Assembly: GCA_965203565.1 (NCBI GenBank)
Contig: OZ241896.1
Span: 2,604,001-2,668,000, forward strand
DNA: 64,000 nucleotides
Origin: JAAXGX01 sp965203565
Lineage (GTDB): Bacteria > Acidobacteriota > Vicinamibacteria > Vicinamibacterales > UBA8438
Reading direction: 5' to 3'
The notes beneath the pieces were generated by a model. The model saw nothing but the letters and a program-made list of their open reading frames with translations, was not told where the DNA came from and did not search any database. Position numbers and translations under genes: made by a program. This document shows, one piece after another, positions 49,548 through 58,851 of the stretch; position 1 is the stretch's first letter, and each line of letters opens with the position of its first letter.

Positions 49548-51230
49548 ATGCAGCGGACGCACGATGCGGTCGTCGTCGGGTCAGGCGCCACCGGCGGCTG
49601 GGTGGCGAAGCAGTTGACCGAGGCGGGGCTGGACGTCGCCGTGCTAGAGGCGGGGCGGCGGCTCGACCCGGCCGTCGACTACACCGAGCATACGCGCCCG
49701 CACGAGATGCCGCTGCGCGGCCGCCGGCTCGGGTCGCGCGAACGGCAGGCGCGGCAGCCGGTGCAGTCGCGCTGTTACCAATGCGACGAGTACGCGAACC
49801 ACCTGTTCATCGACGACACGGAGCACCCGTACACCACGCCGGCCGGCCGCCGGTTCGACTGGATCCGCGCGCGGCACGTCGGCGGCAAGTCGATCCTCTG
49901 GGCCCGGCAGTCGTACCGCCTGAGCGACTACGACCTGAAGGCGGCGTCGCGCGACGGGTTCGGCGACGACTGGCCGATCGACTACGCGGAGCTGGCGCCG
50001 TACTACGACCGGGTCGAGCGGTTCATCGGGATCAGCGGCCGGGCGGAACGGCTGCCGCAACTGCCGGACGGCCGGTTCCTGCCGCCGATGGCGCTCACCT
50101 GCGGCGAGGAGATCCTGAAGAAGACGGTCCGGGAGCGGTTCGGCCGGACGCTGACGATCGGCCGGACGGCCGTGCTGACGCAGCCGCTCCACGGGCGGCC
50201 CGCCTGCCACTACTGCGGCCCGTGCTCGCGCGGCTGCCGGACCGGCTCGTACTACAGCAGCCCGCACAGCACGCTGCCGGCGGCGGCGGCGGCGACCGGC
50301 CGGCTGACCCTGATCCCGGACGCCGTCGTCAGCCACGTCACCACCGGCGGCGACGGCCGGTGCGCCGGTGTCTACTACGTGGACCGGGTGACGCGCAGTC
50401 ACCGCGAGGTAGCCGGCCGGACCGTCGTCCTCTGCGCCGCGACGCTCGAGTCGACGCGGATCCTGCTGAACTCGACGTCGAGCCGCCATCCGAACGGGCT
50501 GGCCAACTCCAGCGGGGCGCTCGGCCGTTACCTGATGGACCACGTGATGGGGGGCGGCGCGTCCGGCGCGCTCCCCGTCCTGCGGGGCGTCCCCGATACG
50601 CGCGGCGCCCGTCCCAACGGGATCTACGTCCCGCGGTTCCGCAACCTCGACACGCCGGAGTCCGGGTTCCTGCGCGGCTACGGCTTCCAGGGGCTGGCGT
50701 ACGAGAGCAAGTGGGCGCACGCCGCCGCCACGCCCGGCTTCGGCGCCGCCTTCAAGCGCCGCGTGAAGGAGGAGCGGCCGTGGATGATTTACCTGGGCGG
50801 CTTCGGCGAATGCCTGCCCCGGTTCGAGAACCACTGCCGGCTCGACCGCGAGCGGGTCGACGCCTGGGGCATTCCGATCCTCCACGTCAGCGCCGCCTTC
50901 GGCGACAACGAGCGGCGGATGGTGGCCGACATGGCGGACGCCGCGGTCGAGATGCTCGAGGCGGCGGGGGCCGAAGGCGTCTCGCGCCGGGACGAGATCT
51001 CGCCGCCCGGCCTCGCCATCCACGAGGTGGGGACCGCCCGTATGGGGAACGACCCGAAGACGTCGGTGCTGAACCGCTGGCAGCAGGCGCACGACGTGCG
51101 CAACCTGTTCGTGATGGACGGCTCGTGCTTCGTCTCGTCGGCCTGCCAGAACCCGACGCTCACCATGATGGCGCTCGCCGCCCGCGCCAGCGACTACCTG
51201 GTGGAGGAGCTGCGCGCCGGCCGGGTCTGA
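49548..51230 (+). CDS. GMC-family FAD oxidoreductase (gluconate/alcohol dehydrogenase-like)
   Basis: 560 residues. FAD motif VVVGSGATGGWVAKQLTEAG near residue 9, a GMC-type HVGGKSILWARQSYRLS block near 110, a cysteine-rich CHYCGPCSRGCRTGS stretch (about 219-233, a possible metal or disulfide site), and the C-terminal HEVGTARMG (active-site His) with NPTLTMMALAARASDYL. It oxidises a sugar acid or alcohol in the periplasm. The usual third partner, a multihaem cytochrome c, is not in the window. Start at ATG 49548. Confidence 0.9.
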   Translation: MQRTHDAVVVGSGATGGWVAKQLTEAGLDVAVLEAGRRLDPAVDYTEHTRPHEMPLRGRRLGSRERQARQPVQSRCYQCDEYANHLFIDDTEHPYTTPAGRRFDWIRARHVGGKSILWARQSYRLSDYDLKAASRDGFGDDWPIDYAELAPYYDRVERFIGISGRAERLPQLPDGRFLPPMALTCGEEILKKTVRERFGRTLTIGRTAVLTQPLHGRPACHYCGPCSRGCRTGSYYSSPHSTLPAAAAATGRLTLIPDAVVSHVTTGGDGRCAGVYYVDRVTRSHREVAGRTVVLCAATLESTRILLNSTSSRHPNGLANSSGALGRYLMDHVMGGGASGALPVLRGVPDTRGARPNGIYVPRFRNLDTPESGFLRGYGFQGLAYESKWAHAAATPGFGAAFKRRVKEERPWMIYLGGFGECLPRFENHCRLDRERVDAWGIPILHVSAAFGDNERRMVADMADAAVEMLEAAGAEGVSRRDEISPPGLAIHEVGTARMGNDPKTSVLNRWQQAHDVRNLFVMDGSCFVSSACQNPTLTMMALAARASDYLVEELRAGRV

Positions 51231-51277
51231 CGGCGGCCGGCGTGCGGCGGATACGGCCGCGGGACGCGCCGCGCCCG

Positions 51278-53584
51278 CTACCGCGACAGCAGGTACGTCA
51301 TCTTGATCGCGATCTGCCGGCTGCGCACCCACCGCGGGCGGCGGAGATGCGGGTCGCGCATCAGCGGATCGCCGTCGAGGCGCACGTCGTCGTAGGCGAC
51401 GTAGACATCGCTGCCGGGGCGGTAGATCCAGTTGAAGCGGAGGCTGGCGCCCAGCTCCCGGGTGGTCGAGTTGTACTGCGACAGCGACCGGAAGGTCATC
51501 CGCGGCGAGAGCGTCACGTCGAGGCGCAGCGACGCCAGATCGGCGACGAACGCCCCGCCGGGCAGGGCGACGTCGCTCCGATTGAAGACCGCCTCGGCGG
51601 CGACCCGGCTGGTCGCCCGCAGGCCGAGCGTCAGCCGGACGTCGGTGCGCGTTCCGTCGAAGAACGTCTGCGGCGCGTACTGCGCCCGGGCGTACAGGCG
51701 CCGGGACGGGTCGGACCGGTACAGGAGCGTCCATTCGCCGAAGCGGTACGTCCCGGCCGGGATCGTCACGTCGGGACGGATGCGGAACGGCAGGTCGAGC
51801 TGCTCGAAGTGGTCGTTGTACCAGACGATGGCCGACGAGCCGTCCTCGAAGTAGACGCCGATCATGTTGTGGATCCGCCGCGTCAGCAGCCGGTTGCGCT
51901 GGTCGGTGGTGTAGGTGACGTTCCACATCGGGTCGAGCATCCGGACGCTCCACCGGCCGGGCCGCGGATTCCATTCCCCGTGCAGCGACGAGGTCCGGAT
52001 GCCGACGCGGGGGACGAAGCCGACCTCCGGGTTGAAATGCTCCTGCAGGTCGACGAACTCGGCGTAGACGTGCCAGGAGGGGCTGAGCCAGGTGGCCCGC
52101 GCGTACCCCGCCGCGTCGCGCGCCTCGGCGTCCGGCGCGAGCGGCTCGTACCGGTCCGGGAACGCCTCGGGCGGCGTGTCGGTCTTCGCGAGGAACCCGG
52201 TCATCGTGAAGTTGGGGTGGAGGGCCAGCGTCGCGTCGGCCGCCAGCGTCCGGTTGCGGCGCCCCCCGCCCACCGTCCGCTTGTCGATGACGAGCGCGCC
52301 CACCTTCGATCGCGCCAGGACGTCGCGGCTGTAGCGCCCCACGAAGAAGTTGTCGCCGGGGGCGCCGGGCGCCGCCCGCGTCGTGATGTTCATGACCGCC
52401 ACGTTGTGCCGGCCGGTCTTGCCGGTCAGCCGCGCCCCGCCGATGATCGGGATCGGCGCGCCGCTCTCCGACAGGCCGATCCGCCGCGTGAAGAACAGGT
52501 CGGCGGTCCGCCCGAAGCCGCCGCCCCCTCCGACGTTGAACATCCCCGCATTCTCGAGGAAGAAGTCGCGCTTTTCGGGGAAGAAGAGCGGGAACCGCGT
52601 CAGGTTGACCTGCTGCTCGTCCACCTCCACCTGGGCGAAGTCGGTGTTCAGCGTCAGGTCGAGGTTGAGCCCCGACGCGACGCCGTACTTGACGTCGATG
52701 CCGTACTCGTTCAGCCCGGAGCCGGCCAGCCGGCCGTCGACCCGGTCCTGCCGCCCGCCCGCCAGCACGTACGGCGTCAGCCGCAGGTCGAGGCCCCGGT
52801 TGATCGCCCGGATGCCGGTCATCGCGCCGGCGCGGCTGACGCGGGTCAGCGAGTACTCCTTCGAGACCGGCGCCCAGAAGACCTGCTCGTTCTTCCGCCG
52901 GATGTTGCGCATGAAGTTGGCGCCCCAGACCTGGGGATCGGCGGCCGGGAACCGCAGGGTGACCATCGGGATCGCAATCTCCGCCACCCAGCCTTCGGCC
53001 GTGCGGCGGGCGGCGGCGTTCCAGACGCCGTCCCAGTTCACGTTGACGTTCGGACTGTTCGAGCCGCGGAAGCCGCCTTCCCCCTCCTCCGCGATCTGCT
53101 GCTCCAGCTTGGCGCCGAGCGGACTGACGACGAACATGTAGCCGGAGCGGTCGTCGTCGAACGTGTCGAGGATCATCTGGAAGTTGTCCTCGTCGAGCAG
53201 GCGCGGCGAGTCGCGCCGCATCTCGGTGGCGATGACGCCGGCCGGCTGCGAGTCGAACGCCTCGACCCCGACGTAAAGGGCGCGCGCGTCGTAGAGCAGG
53301 CGGACCGTCGTCCGCTCCGTCGCCGGGGCGCCTTCGGCCGGCTCCTGCTGGACGAACTCGTCGATGACCGCCGCCGCCCGCCACGCGGCCTCGTCGAGGC
53401 GCCCGTCGATGCGCGGCGCCTGCTCCACGCGCCGCGGCTCCACGCGGTACAGCGCGCTCGGGGCGGCGGCCGCGCCGGCCCCCGCGGACGCTCCGCCCGG
53501 GTCGCCGGCCGCCGGTTGCGAAAGCGCCGGCGCGGCGAGGCCGAGCGTCCAGGCGGCGGCGAGGGCCGGCGGCGCGCGGCGCAT
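51278..53584 (-). CDS. DUF5916 outer-membrane beta-barrel protein with CBM9-like N-terminus
   Basis: 768 residues with a signal peptide (about 1-22, ending ALSQ). The N-terminal 230 residues match the CBM9-like sugar-binding fold seen in this family (RIDGRLDEAAW, TTVRLLYDARALYVGVEA). The remaining 500 residues alternate short beta strands of a DUF5916 barrel (FFPEKRDFFLENAGMF and NWIYRPGSDVYVAYDD). It is probably an outer-membrane sugar or polymer receptor; no TonB box is visible. Start at 53584 fits the signal peptide. Confidence 0.88.
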   Translation of the reverse strand: MRRAPPALAAAWTLGLAAPALSQPAAGDPGGASAGAGAAAAPSALYRVEPRRVEQAPRIDGRLDEAAWRAAAVIDEFVQQEPAEGAPATERTTVRLLYDARALYVGVEAFDSQPAGVIATEMRRDSPRLLDEDNFQMILDTFDDDRSGYMFVVSPLGAKLEQQIAEEGEGGFRGSNSPNVNVNWDGVWNAAARRTAEGWVAEIAIPMVTLRFPAADPQVWGANFMRNIRRKNEQVFWAPVSKEYSLTRVSRAGAMTGIRAINRGLDLRLTPYVLAGGRQDRVDGRLAGSGLNEYGIDVKYGVASGLNLDLTLNTDFAQVEVDEQQVNLTRFPLFFPEKRDFFLENAGMFNVGGGGGFGRTADLFFTRRIGLSESGAPIPIIGGARLTGKTGRHNVAVMNITTRAAPGAPGDNFFVGRYSRDVLARSKVGALVIDKRTVGGGRRNRTLAADATLALHPNFTMTGFLAKTDTPPEAFPDRYEPLAPDAEARDAAGYARATWLSPSWHVYAEFVDLQEHFNPEVGFVPRVGIRTSSLHGEWNPRPGRWSVRMLDPMWNVTYTTDQRNRLLTRRIHNMIGVYFEDGSSAIVWYNDHFEQLDLPFRIRPDVTIPAGTYRFGEWTLLYRSDPSRRLYARAQYAPQTFFDGTRTDVRLTLGLRATSRVAAEAVFNRSDVALPGGAFVADLASLRLDVTLSPRMTFRSLSQYNSTTRELGASLRFNWIYRPGSDVYVAYDDVRLDGDPLMRDPHLRRPRWVRSRQIAIKMTYLLSR

Positions 53585-53738
53585 GCGGCGAGTATACCGC
53601 CGCGGGGCAGGCGGTCGGCCCGGCCCGCGGCGCTCGGTCGCGCCGGACCGCAGCTCCGGACGCCGGGCGGCTGCGCGGGGCAGGCGTGGTATGTGTGGTA
53701 TGTAAAGATGCGGAGAAAGACAAGGAACGGATCGAACC

Positions 53739-54731
53739 ATGGCGCGCAAGGTCACGTTGTTCACCGGGCAGTGGACCGACCTCCCGCTGGCCGACGTCGC
53801 GCGGAAGGCGCGCGGCTTCGGGTACGACGGGCTGGAGCTCGCCTGCTGGGGCGGCCACTTCGACGTCGATCGGGCGGCGGCCGATCCGGCCTACTGCGCC
53901 GAGCGGCGCGAGCTGCTGGCGGCGGAGGGGCTCGGGTGCTGGGCGATCTCGCACCACCTGGCCGGGCAGCTCGTCTGCGATCCGAACGACGCGCGCTCGG
54001 ACGCCTTCGCGCCGGCCGCGCTGGCCGGCGACCCGGAGGCGAAGCGCGCCTGGGCGGTCGAGACGATGAAGCGCGCGGCGCGCGCCGCGAAGAATTTCGG
54101 CGTGACGGTCGTCTGCGGCTTCACCGGCTCGCCGATATGGCATCTGCTCTATGCGTTCCCGCCGGTCGCCCGCGAGACGATCGACGCCGGGTTCGCCCGG
54201 TTCGCCGAGCTGTGGGGGCCGATTCTCGACGTGTTCAAGCAGTGCGGCGTGCGCTTCGCGCTCGAAGCGCATCCGACCGAGATCGCGTTCGACGCGGCGA
54301 CCGCGGCGCGGGCGCTCGACGCCGTGGGGCGGCATCCGGCGTTCGGCTTCAACTTCGACCCGAGCCACCTCCAGTGGCAGGGGATAGCCCCGGCCCGGTT
54401 CCTCGACGAGTTCGCCGACCGGATCCGCCACGTGCACATGAAGGACGCCGCGGTGACCCTCGACGGCCGGAGCGGCATCCTCGGGTCGCACCTCGACTTC
54501 GGCGCGCCCGGCCGGGGGTGGGACTTCCGCTCGGTCGGCCGCGGCGACGTCGACTTCGAGGCGATCGTCCGCGCCCTCAACCGGATCGGCTACCAGGGGC
54601 CGCTGTCGGTGGAGTGGGAGGACTCGGGGATGGACCGCGAGCACGGCGCGCGCGAGTCGTGCGCGTTCGTCCGGCGCCTCGACTTCGCGCCGTCGGACGT
54701 CCGGTTCGACGCCGCGTTCGGGCGGGAGTGA
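53739..54731 (+). CDS. sugar phosphate isomerase/epimerase family protein (xylose-isomerase-like TIM barrel)
   Basis: 330 residues, AP_endonuc_2/xylose isomerase-like barrel. Metal and substrate residues: RFALEAHPTEIAFD (Glu near 176), FNFDPSHLQWQG, IRHVHMKDA, and LSVEWEDSGMDRE near residue 290 (Glu). Enzymes of this kind interconvert sugar derivatives or act on inositol-type compounds. The Gfo/Idh/MocA gene follows 28 bases later, the usual partnership in sugar catabolism. Confidence 0.87.
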   Translation: MARKVTLFTGQWTDLPLADVARKARGFGYDGLELACWGGHFDVDRAAADPAYCAERRELLAAEGLGCWAISHHLAGQLVCDPNDARSDAFAPAALAGDPEAKRAWAVETMKRAARAAKNFGVTVVCGFTGSPIWHLLYAFPPVARETIDAGFARFAELWGPILDVFKQCGVRFALEAHPTEIAFDAATAARALDAVGRHPAFGFNFDPSHLQWQGIAPARFLDEFADRIRHVHMKDAAVTLDGRSGILGSHLDFGAPGRGWDFRSVGRGDVDFEAIVRALNRIGYQGPLSVEWEDSGMDREHGARESCAFVRRLDFAPSDVRFDAAFGRE

Positions 54732-54759
54732 GCGTGCGGGCGGCAGGGGAGAGGCGCAC

Positions 54760-55932
54760 GTGACCACGCTGACCCGTCCGCTGAAGATGGGGATGGTCGG
54801 GGGCGGCCCCGGCGCGTTCATCGGCGACGCGCACCGCCGCGCCGCGCGGCTGGCCGGCGGCGTGGAGCTGGTCGCCGGGGCGTTCTCGTCCAGCCTGCGC
54901 AAGTCGAGGCGGACGGGGCGGGAGCTGCTGCTCGACCCGGCGCGGGTCCACGCGTCGGTCGAGGCGCTGATCGCGCGCGAGCGGTCGCTCCCCGCCGGCG
55001 AGCGGGTCGACTTCGTGTCGATCGTCACGCCGAACCACCTGCACTTCCCGATGGCGGCGGCGCTCCTTTCGGCTGGCTTCCACGTCGTCTGCGAGAAGCC
55101 GATGACGCTCGACGCGGCCGAGGCGCGGCGGCTCCGGAAGCTGGCGGCGCGGTCCGGGCGCGTCTTCGCGCTCACCTGCAACTACACCGGCTACCCGATG
55201 GTGAAGCTCGCCCGGGACCTGGTGCGGGACGGGAAGCTGGGCCGCGTGCGCAAGGTGGTGGCGGAGTACGCGCAGGGATGGCTCGCCGCGCCGATCGAGC
55301 GGACCGGCGTGAAGCAGGCCAGGTGGCGGACCGACCCGCGGCGGGCAGGCGCGGGCGGCTGCCTCGGCGACATCGGGACCCACGCAGCGCACCTGGCCGA
55401 GTACGTCACCGGCCGGCGGATCGCGGCGGTCGCGGCCGACCTGACGGCGTTCGTCCCCCGGCGGAGGCTGGACGACGACGCGAGCGTCCTGCTTCGCTTC
55501 GCCGGCGGCGCCCGCGGCGCGCTGCTCGCCAGCCAGATCTCGATCGGCGAGGCGAACGGCCTGTCGATCCGGGTGTACGGCGACCGGCGCGGTCTCCGGT
55601 GGCGGCAGGAGACGCCGGACGTGCTCGAGCTGACGTCCCCGGACGGTCCGGCGGAGACGTGGCGGCGCGGGGACGGCCCGGTCGCTGCGGCGAGCCCGGC
55701 CGCCGCGCGGGCGACGCGGCTCCCCGCCGGCCACCCCGAAGGGTTCCTCGAGGCGTTCGCCGGCGTCTACGCCAACGCCTGCGACACGATCCGCGCGCAG
55801 CTGACGGGCGAGCCGCCCGACCCGCTCGCGCTCGACTTCCCGACCGCCGACGACGGCCTGCGCGGCATGCTGTTCGTCGAGGCGGCCGTCCGGAGCGCCC
55901 GGTCCGCGCGGAAGTGGACGCGGGCGCAATAA
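54760..55932 (+). CDS. Gfo/Idh/MocA-family oxidoreductase
   Basis: 390 residues from a GTG. N-terminal NAD(P)-binding fold (MGMVGGGPGAFIGDAHR), DFVSIVTPNHLHFPMA and CEKPMTLDAAEARRL, the EKP lysine that is catalytic in this family, then a C-terminal alpha/beta domain with GDIGTHAAHLAEYVTG. It oxidises a sugar or polyol with NAD(P). The substrate cannot be told; it probably works with the isomerase upstream. Confidence 0.9.
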   Translation: MTTLTRPLKMGMVGGGPGAFIGDAHRRAARLAGGVELVAGAFSSSLRKSRRTGRELLLDPARVHASVEALIARERSLPAGERVDFVSIVTPNHLHFPMAAALLSAGFHVVCEKPMTLDAAEARRLRKLAARSGRVFALTCNYTGYPMVKLARDLVRDGKLGRVRKVVAEYAQGWLAAPIERTGVKQARWRTDPRRAGAGGCLGDIGTHAAHLAEYVTGRRIAAVAADLTAFVPRRRLDDDASVLLRFAGGARGALLASQISIGEANGLSIRVYGDRRGLRWRQETPDVLELTSPDGPAETWRRGDGPVAAASPAAARATRLPAGHPEGFLEAFAGVYANACDTIRAQLTGEPPDPLALDFPTADDGLRGMLFVEAAVRSARSARKWTRAQ

Positions 55933-55952
55933 CCGACGAACAACGTCGATGC

Positions 55953-56975
55953 TCAATTCCGGATGCGCCGGGTCGAGTCCGATCCGTTCGGGCCCGTCGA
56001 GCCGCGATGGTGCACTATCGAGGCTCCGGCGTCATCCAGCTCCAGAGCCAGAGACGACGGTCCGCCCATGCGTTCCAGCATGGCCGCTTGCCTCGCGGCC
56101 GGGATCAGGAAAAGCAGGAATCCGCCGGCTCCCGCGCCGAGCAGCTTGCCGCCCCACGCGCCGGCGGCTTTCCCGGCGTCGTACAGCGCATCGACGGCCG
56201 GATTGGTGACGTTGGCGCCGAGCGTCCGCTTGATGCGCCAGTTTTCGTCGAGCAGTCCTCCGAGCCGCGGCAGATCGATTCGACGGGCTTCGAGGGTCGA
56301 GCGAACCTCCTGCGCGATGTCGACGAGCGCCTCGAGGCTTCCCGTGTTCTCGCGCAATTGGCTCGTCTGTTCCGACATCAGGGAATCCGCCCGGCGCGTC
56401 CGGCCCGTGGAGACCAGCAGGACGCTCGACTCCAGCGCCTTCCGGTTCTCGGTGGACAGGGCGACCGGAGTTACGCGAACGGCCGCGCCGGCGCCGAACG
56501 TTATCGTTTTCAGAGCCGGAAACGCCACTCCGTACTGGTCTTGCCAGCCGATCGGACGGCGCAGCAGCTCCGTCTCCACCTGGACCGCTTCCGCGGCCAG
56601 CGTCGCCGCGTCGCACGGCAATCCGGCGCGCCGCCGCACGGCGTGCAGCAGGCCGACGGTGACGGCGCTGCTCGATCCCAGGCCGGTTCCTCCCGGGACT
56701 TCGCCGGTCATGCCGATCTCCAGGCCGTTGCGCAGGCCGTACCGGAGGAGGACGGCGCGGGCGAGCTCGTGACGCAGGTCGCCGGCGTTCGCGACGAACT
56801 CCGTGCGGGTGTACGCCAGCCGCACGCGGTCGTCCAGACGGGAGGTCAGGCAGACGTAAACGTGTCGGTTCAGCGCGGCGTTCACGACCAGGGCGGGCCG
56901 TTCCTTGAAGAACGCCGGCACGTCCGTCCCGCCACCGGCCAGGCTGACCCGATAGGGAGTGCGGCTGATGATCAT
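55953..56975 (-). CDS. hddA: GHMP-family sugar kinase, heptose 7-phosphate kinase-like (HddA-like)
   Basis: 340 residues from the ATG at 56975. IISRTPYRVSLAGGGTDVP is the HddA/fucokinase-type N-terminus; the ATP-binding GHMP motif is GGTGLGSSSAVTVGLLHAV (about 98-116), and the C-terminal KLLGAGAGGFLLF is also conserved. It phosphorylates a sugar 7-phosphate at C1 for nucleotide-sugar synthesis, probably heptose. The SIS isomerase gene at 58147 and the glycosyltransferase between them fit a heptose or related sugar pathway, but the guanylyltransferase and phosphatase are not seen. Confidence 0.82.
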   Translation of the reverse strand: MIISRTPYRVSLAGGGTDVPAFFKERPALVVNAALNRHVYVCLTSRLDDRVRLAYTRTEFVANAGDLRHELARAVLLRYGLRNGLEIGMTGEVPGGTGLGSSSAVTVGLLHAVRRRAGLPCDAATLAAEAVQVETELLRRPIGWQDQYGVAFPALKTITFGAGAAVRVTPVALSTENRKALESSVLLVSTGRTRRADSLMSEQTSQLRENTGSLEALVDIAQEVRSTLEARRIDLPRLGGLLDENWRIKRTLGANVTNPAVDALYDAGKAAGAWGGKLLGAGAGGFLLFLIPAARQAAMLERMGGPSSLALELDDAGASIVHHRGSTGPNGSDSTRRIRN

Positions 56976-57035
56976 TCGCGTCGTACAATATCTCATCGTG
57001 GCGACCCCGGCGTATCGGGCGCCGTGAGAATTCCG

Positions 57036-58289
57036 ATGGTCCGCGTTCTCTTCCTTCAACCTGATCTGAGGAGCACGGCCGCCAAGCGCATCGACATGCT
57101 TCAACGTGCGGGCTTCGCGTGCGAGAGCCTGGCCTGCGAGCGCAATCGCTCCACCGGCCGGCTGCCGGCCTGCCCGATCGGGTTTCTCGGCGCCACCCGG
57201 AACGGGCGATACGTCAAGCGCAGCGTCGCGATGCTGCGGGCGTTGCCGAGAGTGCGCGCCGCGATGCGGCGCAGCGACCTCGTCTATGCCTTCAATCAGG
57301 ACATGGCTCTCATGGCGTTGGCCGCGGGCGCCGGGCTGGACAGGCCGATCGTGCTCGAAACGGGCGACGTCAGGGAAATACAGGTCGCCGGCGGGATGAG
57401 AGGAGCGGCGTTTCGAGCACTGGACAGGCTCCTGACCAATGCCAGCCGGCTGCTGGTGCTGACGTCCGATGGTTACCTTGCGTACTACCGCCGCTGGCTG
57501 GGAGTGACGATTCCGCACCTGATGCTCGAGAACAAGGCGGATGCGCCGTTCGCCGCCGCGGTTCGCGTACGCGAACCGGCTCCGCCCGCCCGGGCGCCGC
57601 GCGTCGGCCGCCCCCTTCGCATCGGCTATTTCGGTCTTTTTCGGGACGAATGGCTGCTGCTGGCGCTCGATGCATTGACCCGCTCGAATCCGGACCGTTT
57701 TTCCGTGCTGCTGGCGGGAAAGCCGCACGCTCCGATCGACGCGGAGGAGTTCCAGCGCCGGGTGGAGTCGAACCCCGCCGTCGAGTTCCGCGGAACCTAT
57801 CGTCACCCCGACGACCTGTCGGCGCTCCACGACGACGTGGACGTGGTGCTGGCCGGCAACGCGCCGAAGGCGCCGCATGGCTGGTCCCTCACGAACCGCC
57901 TGTATGACGCCTGCCTCTTCGGAAAGCCTTTGATCGTGCGGGCAGGCGCCGGGGACGCGGCAGTGGTGCGGCGGCACGACGTCGGGTTGATCGTCGGCGC
58001 CGGGAAGGCTGACGACGCAGCCGCCGAAATAGCCGCCGTCCCGGCCGCGCGATGGGAGAGTTGGCGGGCCAACGCGGCGTCGCTGCCGCCGGAAGTCTAC
58101 TCGATCACGACGGAAGTGAGTGCGTTGAAGGCCGCCCTGGTCGACGTCATTCCGCGTCCGCCTGAACGAGTCCGTCCGTCGTCGCATGCAGCAACGCACC
58201 GTGCGCCATTTCCGCGTGTCCGTAGCTGTCCGTCGGAGCATGGAGCGCCAGCGCCGCCGGCAGCGCGCGCAAGCGGTTGTCGGGACTGA
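57036..58289 (+). CDS. glycosyltransferase (GT-B-like)
   Basis: 417 residues; ATG at 57036 chosen, GTG at 57024 is an alternative. The acceptor half has LYAFNQDMALMALAAG-type helices and LVLTSDGYLAYYRRWLG; the donor half (about 190-360) has RIGYFGLFRDEW, RGTYRHPDDLSALHDDVDVV, GKPLIVRAGAGDAAVVRRHDVGLIVGAG. It resembles GT4-family layout though the E-x7-E pair is not obvious. The last 46 or so residues are basic and overlap the convergent SIS gene by 143 bases, so the true stop may be earlier in function. Likely cell-surface glycan synthesis. Confidence 0.75.
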   Translation: MVRVLFLQPDLRSTAAKRIDMLQRAGFACESLACERNRSTGRLPACPIGFLGATRNGRYVKRSVAMLRALPRVRAAMRRSDLVYAFNQDMALMALAAGAGLDRPIVLETGDVREIQVAGGMRGAAFRALDRLLTNASRLLVLTSDGYLAYYRRWLGVTIPHLMLENKADAPFAAAVRVREPAPPARAPRVGRPLRIGYFGLFRDEWLLLALDALTRSNPDRFSVLLAGKPHAPIDAEEFQRRVESNPAVEFRGTYRHPDDLSALHDDVDVVLAGNAPKAPHGWSLTNRLYDACLFGKPLIVRAGAGDAAVVRRHDVGLIVGAGKADDAAAEIAAVPAARWESWRANAASLPPEVYSITTEVSALKAALVDVIPRPPERVRPSSHAATHRAPFPRVRSCPSEHGAPAPPAARASGCRD

Positions 58290-58785
58290 ACGCCGAAACG
58301 GTCACCAGCGTCATCCCGATCTCCAGACCGGCTTCGGCCGCCTCGACGACGTTCGGCGACATCCCGGAACTCGAGATCGCCACCAGCGCGTCCTCCGCGC
58401 GACCGACGGTGGTCAACGGACGCCGGAAGACCTCCCGGTAACCGTGATCGTTCGCCGTGCCGGTGAGCAGTGACGGATTGGTGAGCGCCTGGGACCGGAC
58501 GCCGCCGTTCCGGAGCAGATCCTGCGCCAAGTGCGAGGCCAGCGCCGCGCTGCCGCCGTTGCCGATCCAGTACACTGCGCGGTCGCCGTCGCGCTGCCGC
58601 CGCCAGAGCCGATGCAGCGCCTCCAACCCGTCCTCAAGCGGCGCCGTTCGTCCGTGAAGCCGGCACGTGCATCGATCGAGCAGATCGGCGAACGTCTGCA
58701 ACCACACCAAGGCTCGCTGGCCGGGGGAGAATGCAGGAGACGGCGACGCCGGACTCATCGCCAGACGGCTCGACGGTTCAGGCAT
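58147..58785 (-). CDS. gmhA: SIS-domain sugar isomerase, phosphoheptose isomerase-like
   Basis: 212 residues. SIS fold: VYWIGNGGSAALASHLAQDLL (about 71-91, sugar-phosphate-binding GNGGS), LTGTANDHGY, ALVAISSSGMSPNVVEAAEAG (the SxSG loop) and a C-terminal segment EMAHGALLHATTDGL. GmhA turns sedoheptulose 7-phosphate into heptose 7-phosphate. The first 20 residues are low-complexity, so an internal start is possible. It converges on, and overlaps, the glycosyltransferase gene. Confidence 0.83.
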   Translation of the reverse strand: MPEPSSRLAMSPASPSPAFSPGQRALVWLQTFADLLDRCTCRLHGRTAPLEDGLEALHRLWRRQRDGDRAVYWIGNGGSAALASHLAQDLLRNGGVRSQALTNPSLLTGTANDHGYREVFRRPLTTVGRAEDALVAISSSGMSPNVVEAAEAGLEIGMTLVTVSAFSPDNRLRALPAALALHAPTDSYGHAEMAHGALLHATTDGLVQADAE

Positions 58786-58851
58786 GAGGCGGCCGAAAGG
58801 ATATCACATGGGGTGGCGTTCATCCATGCTCGTGCGGAGCTGCTCCTGACG

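Noticed and set aside
49644..55181. Very long antisense open frame of about 1,800 codons
   Set aside because: High GC suppresses stop codons; it covers several well-supported genes on the other strand and in the same strand's real genes. A shadow.
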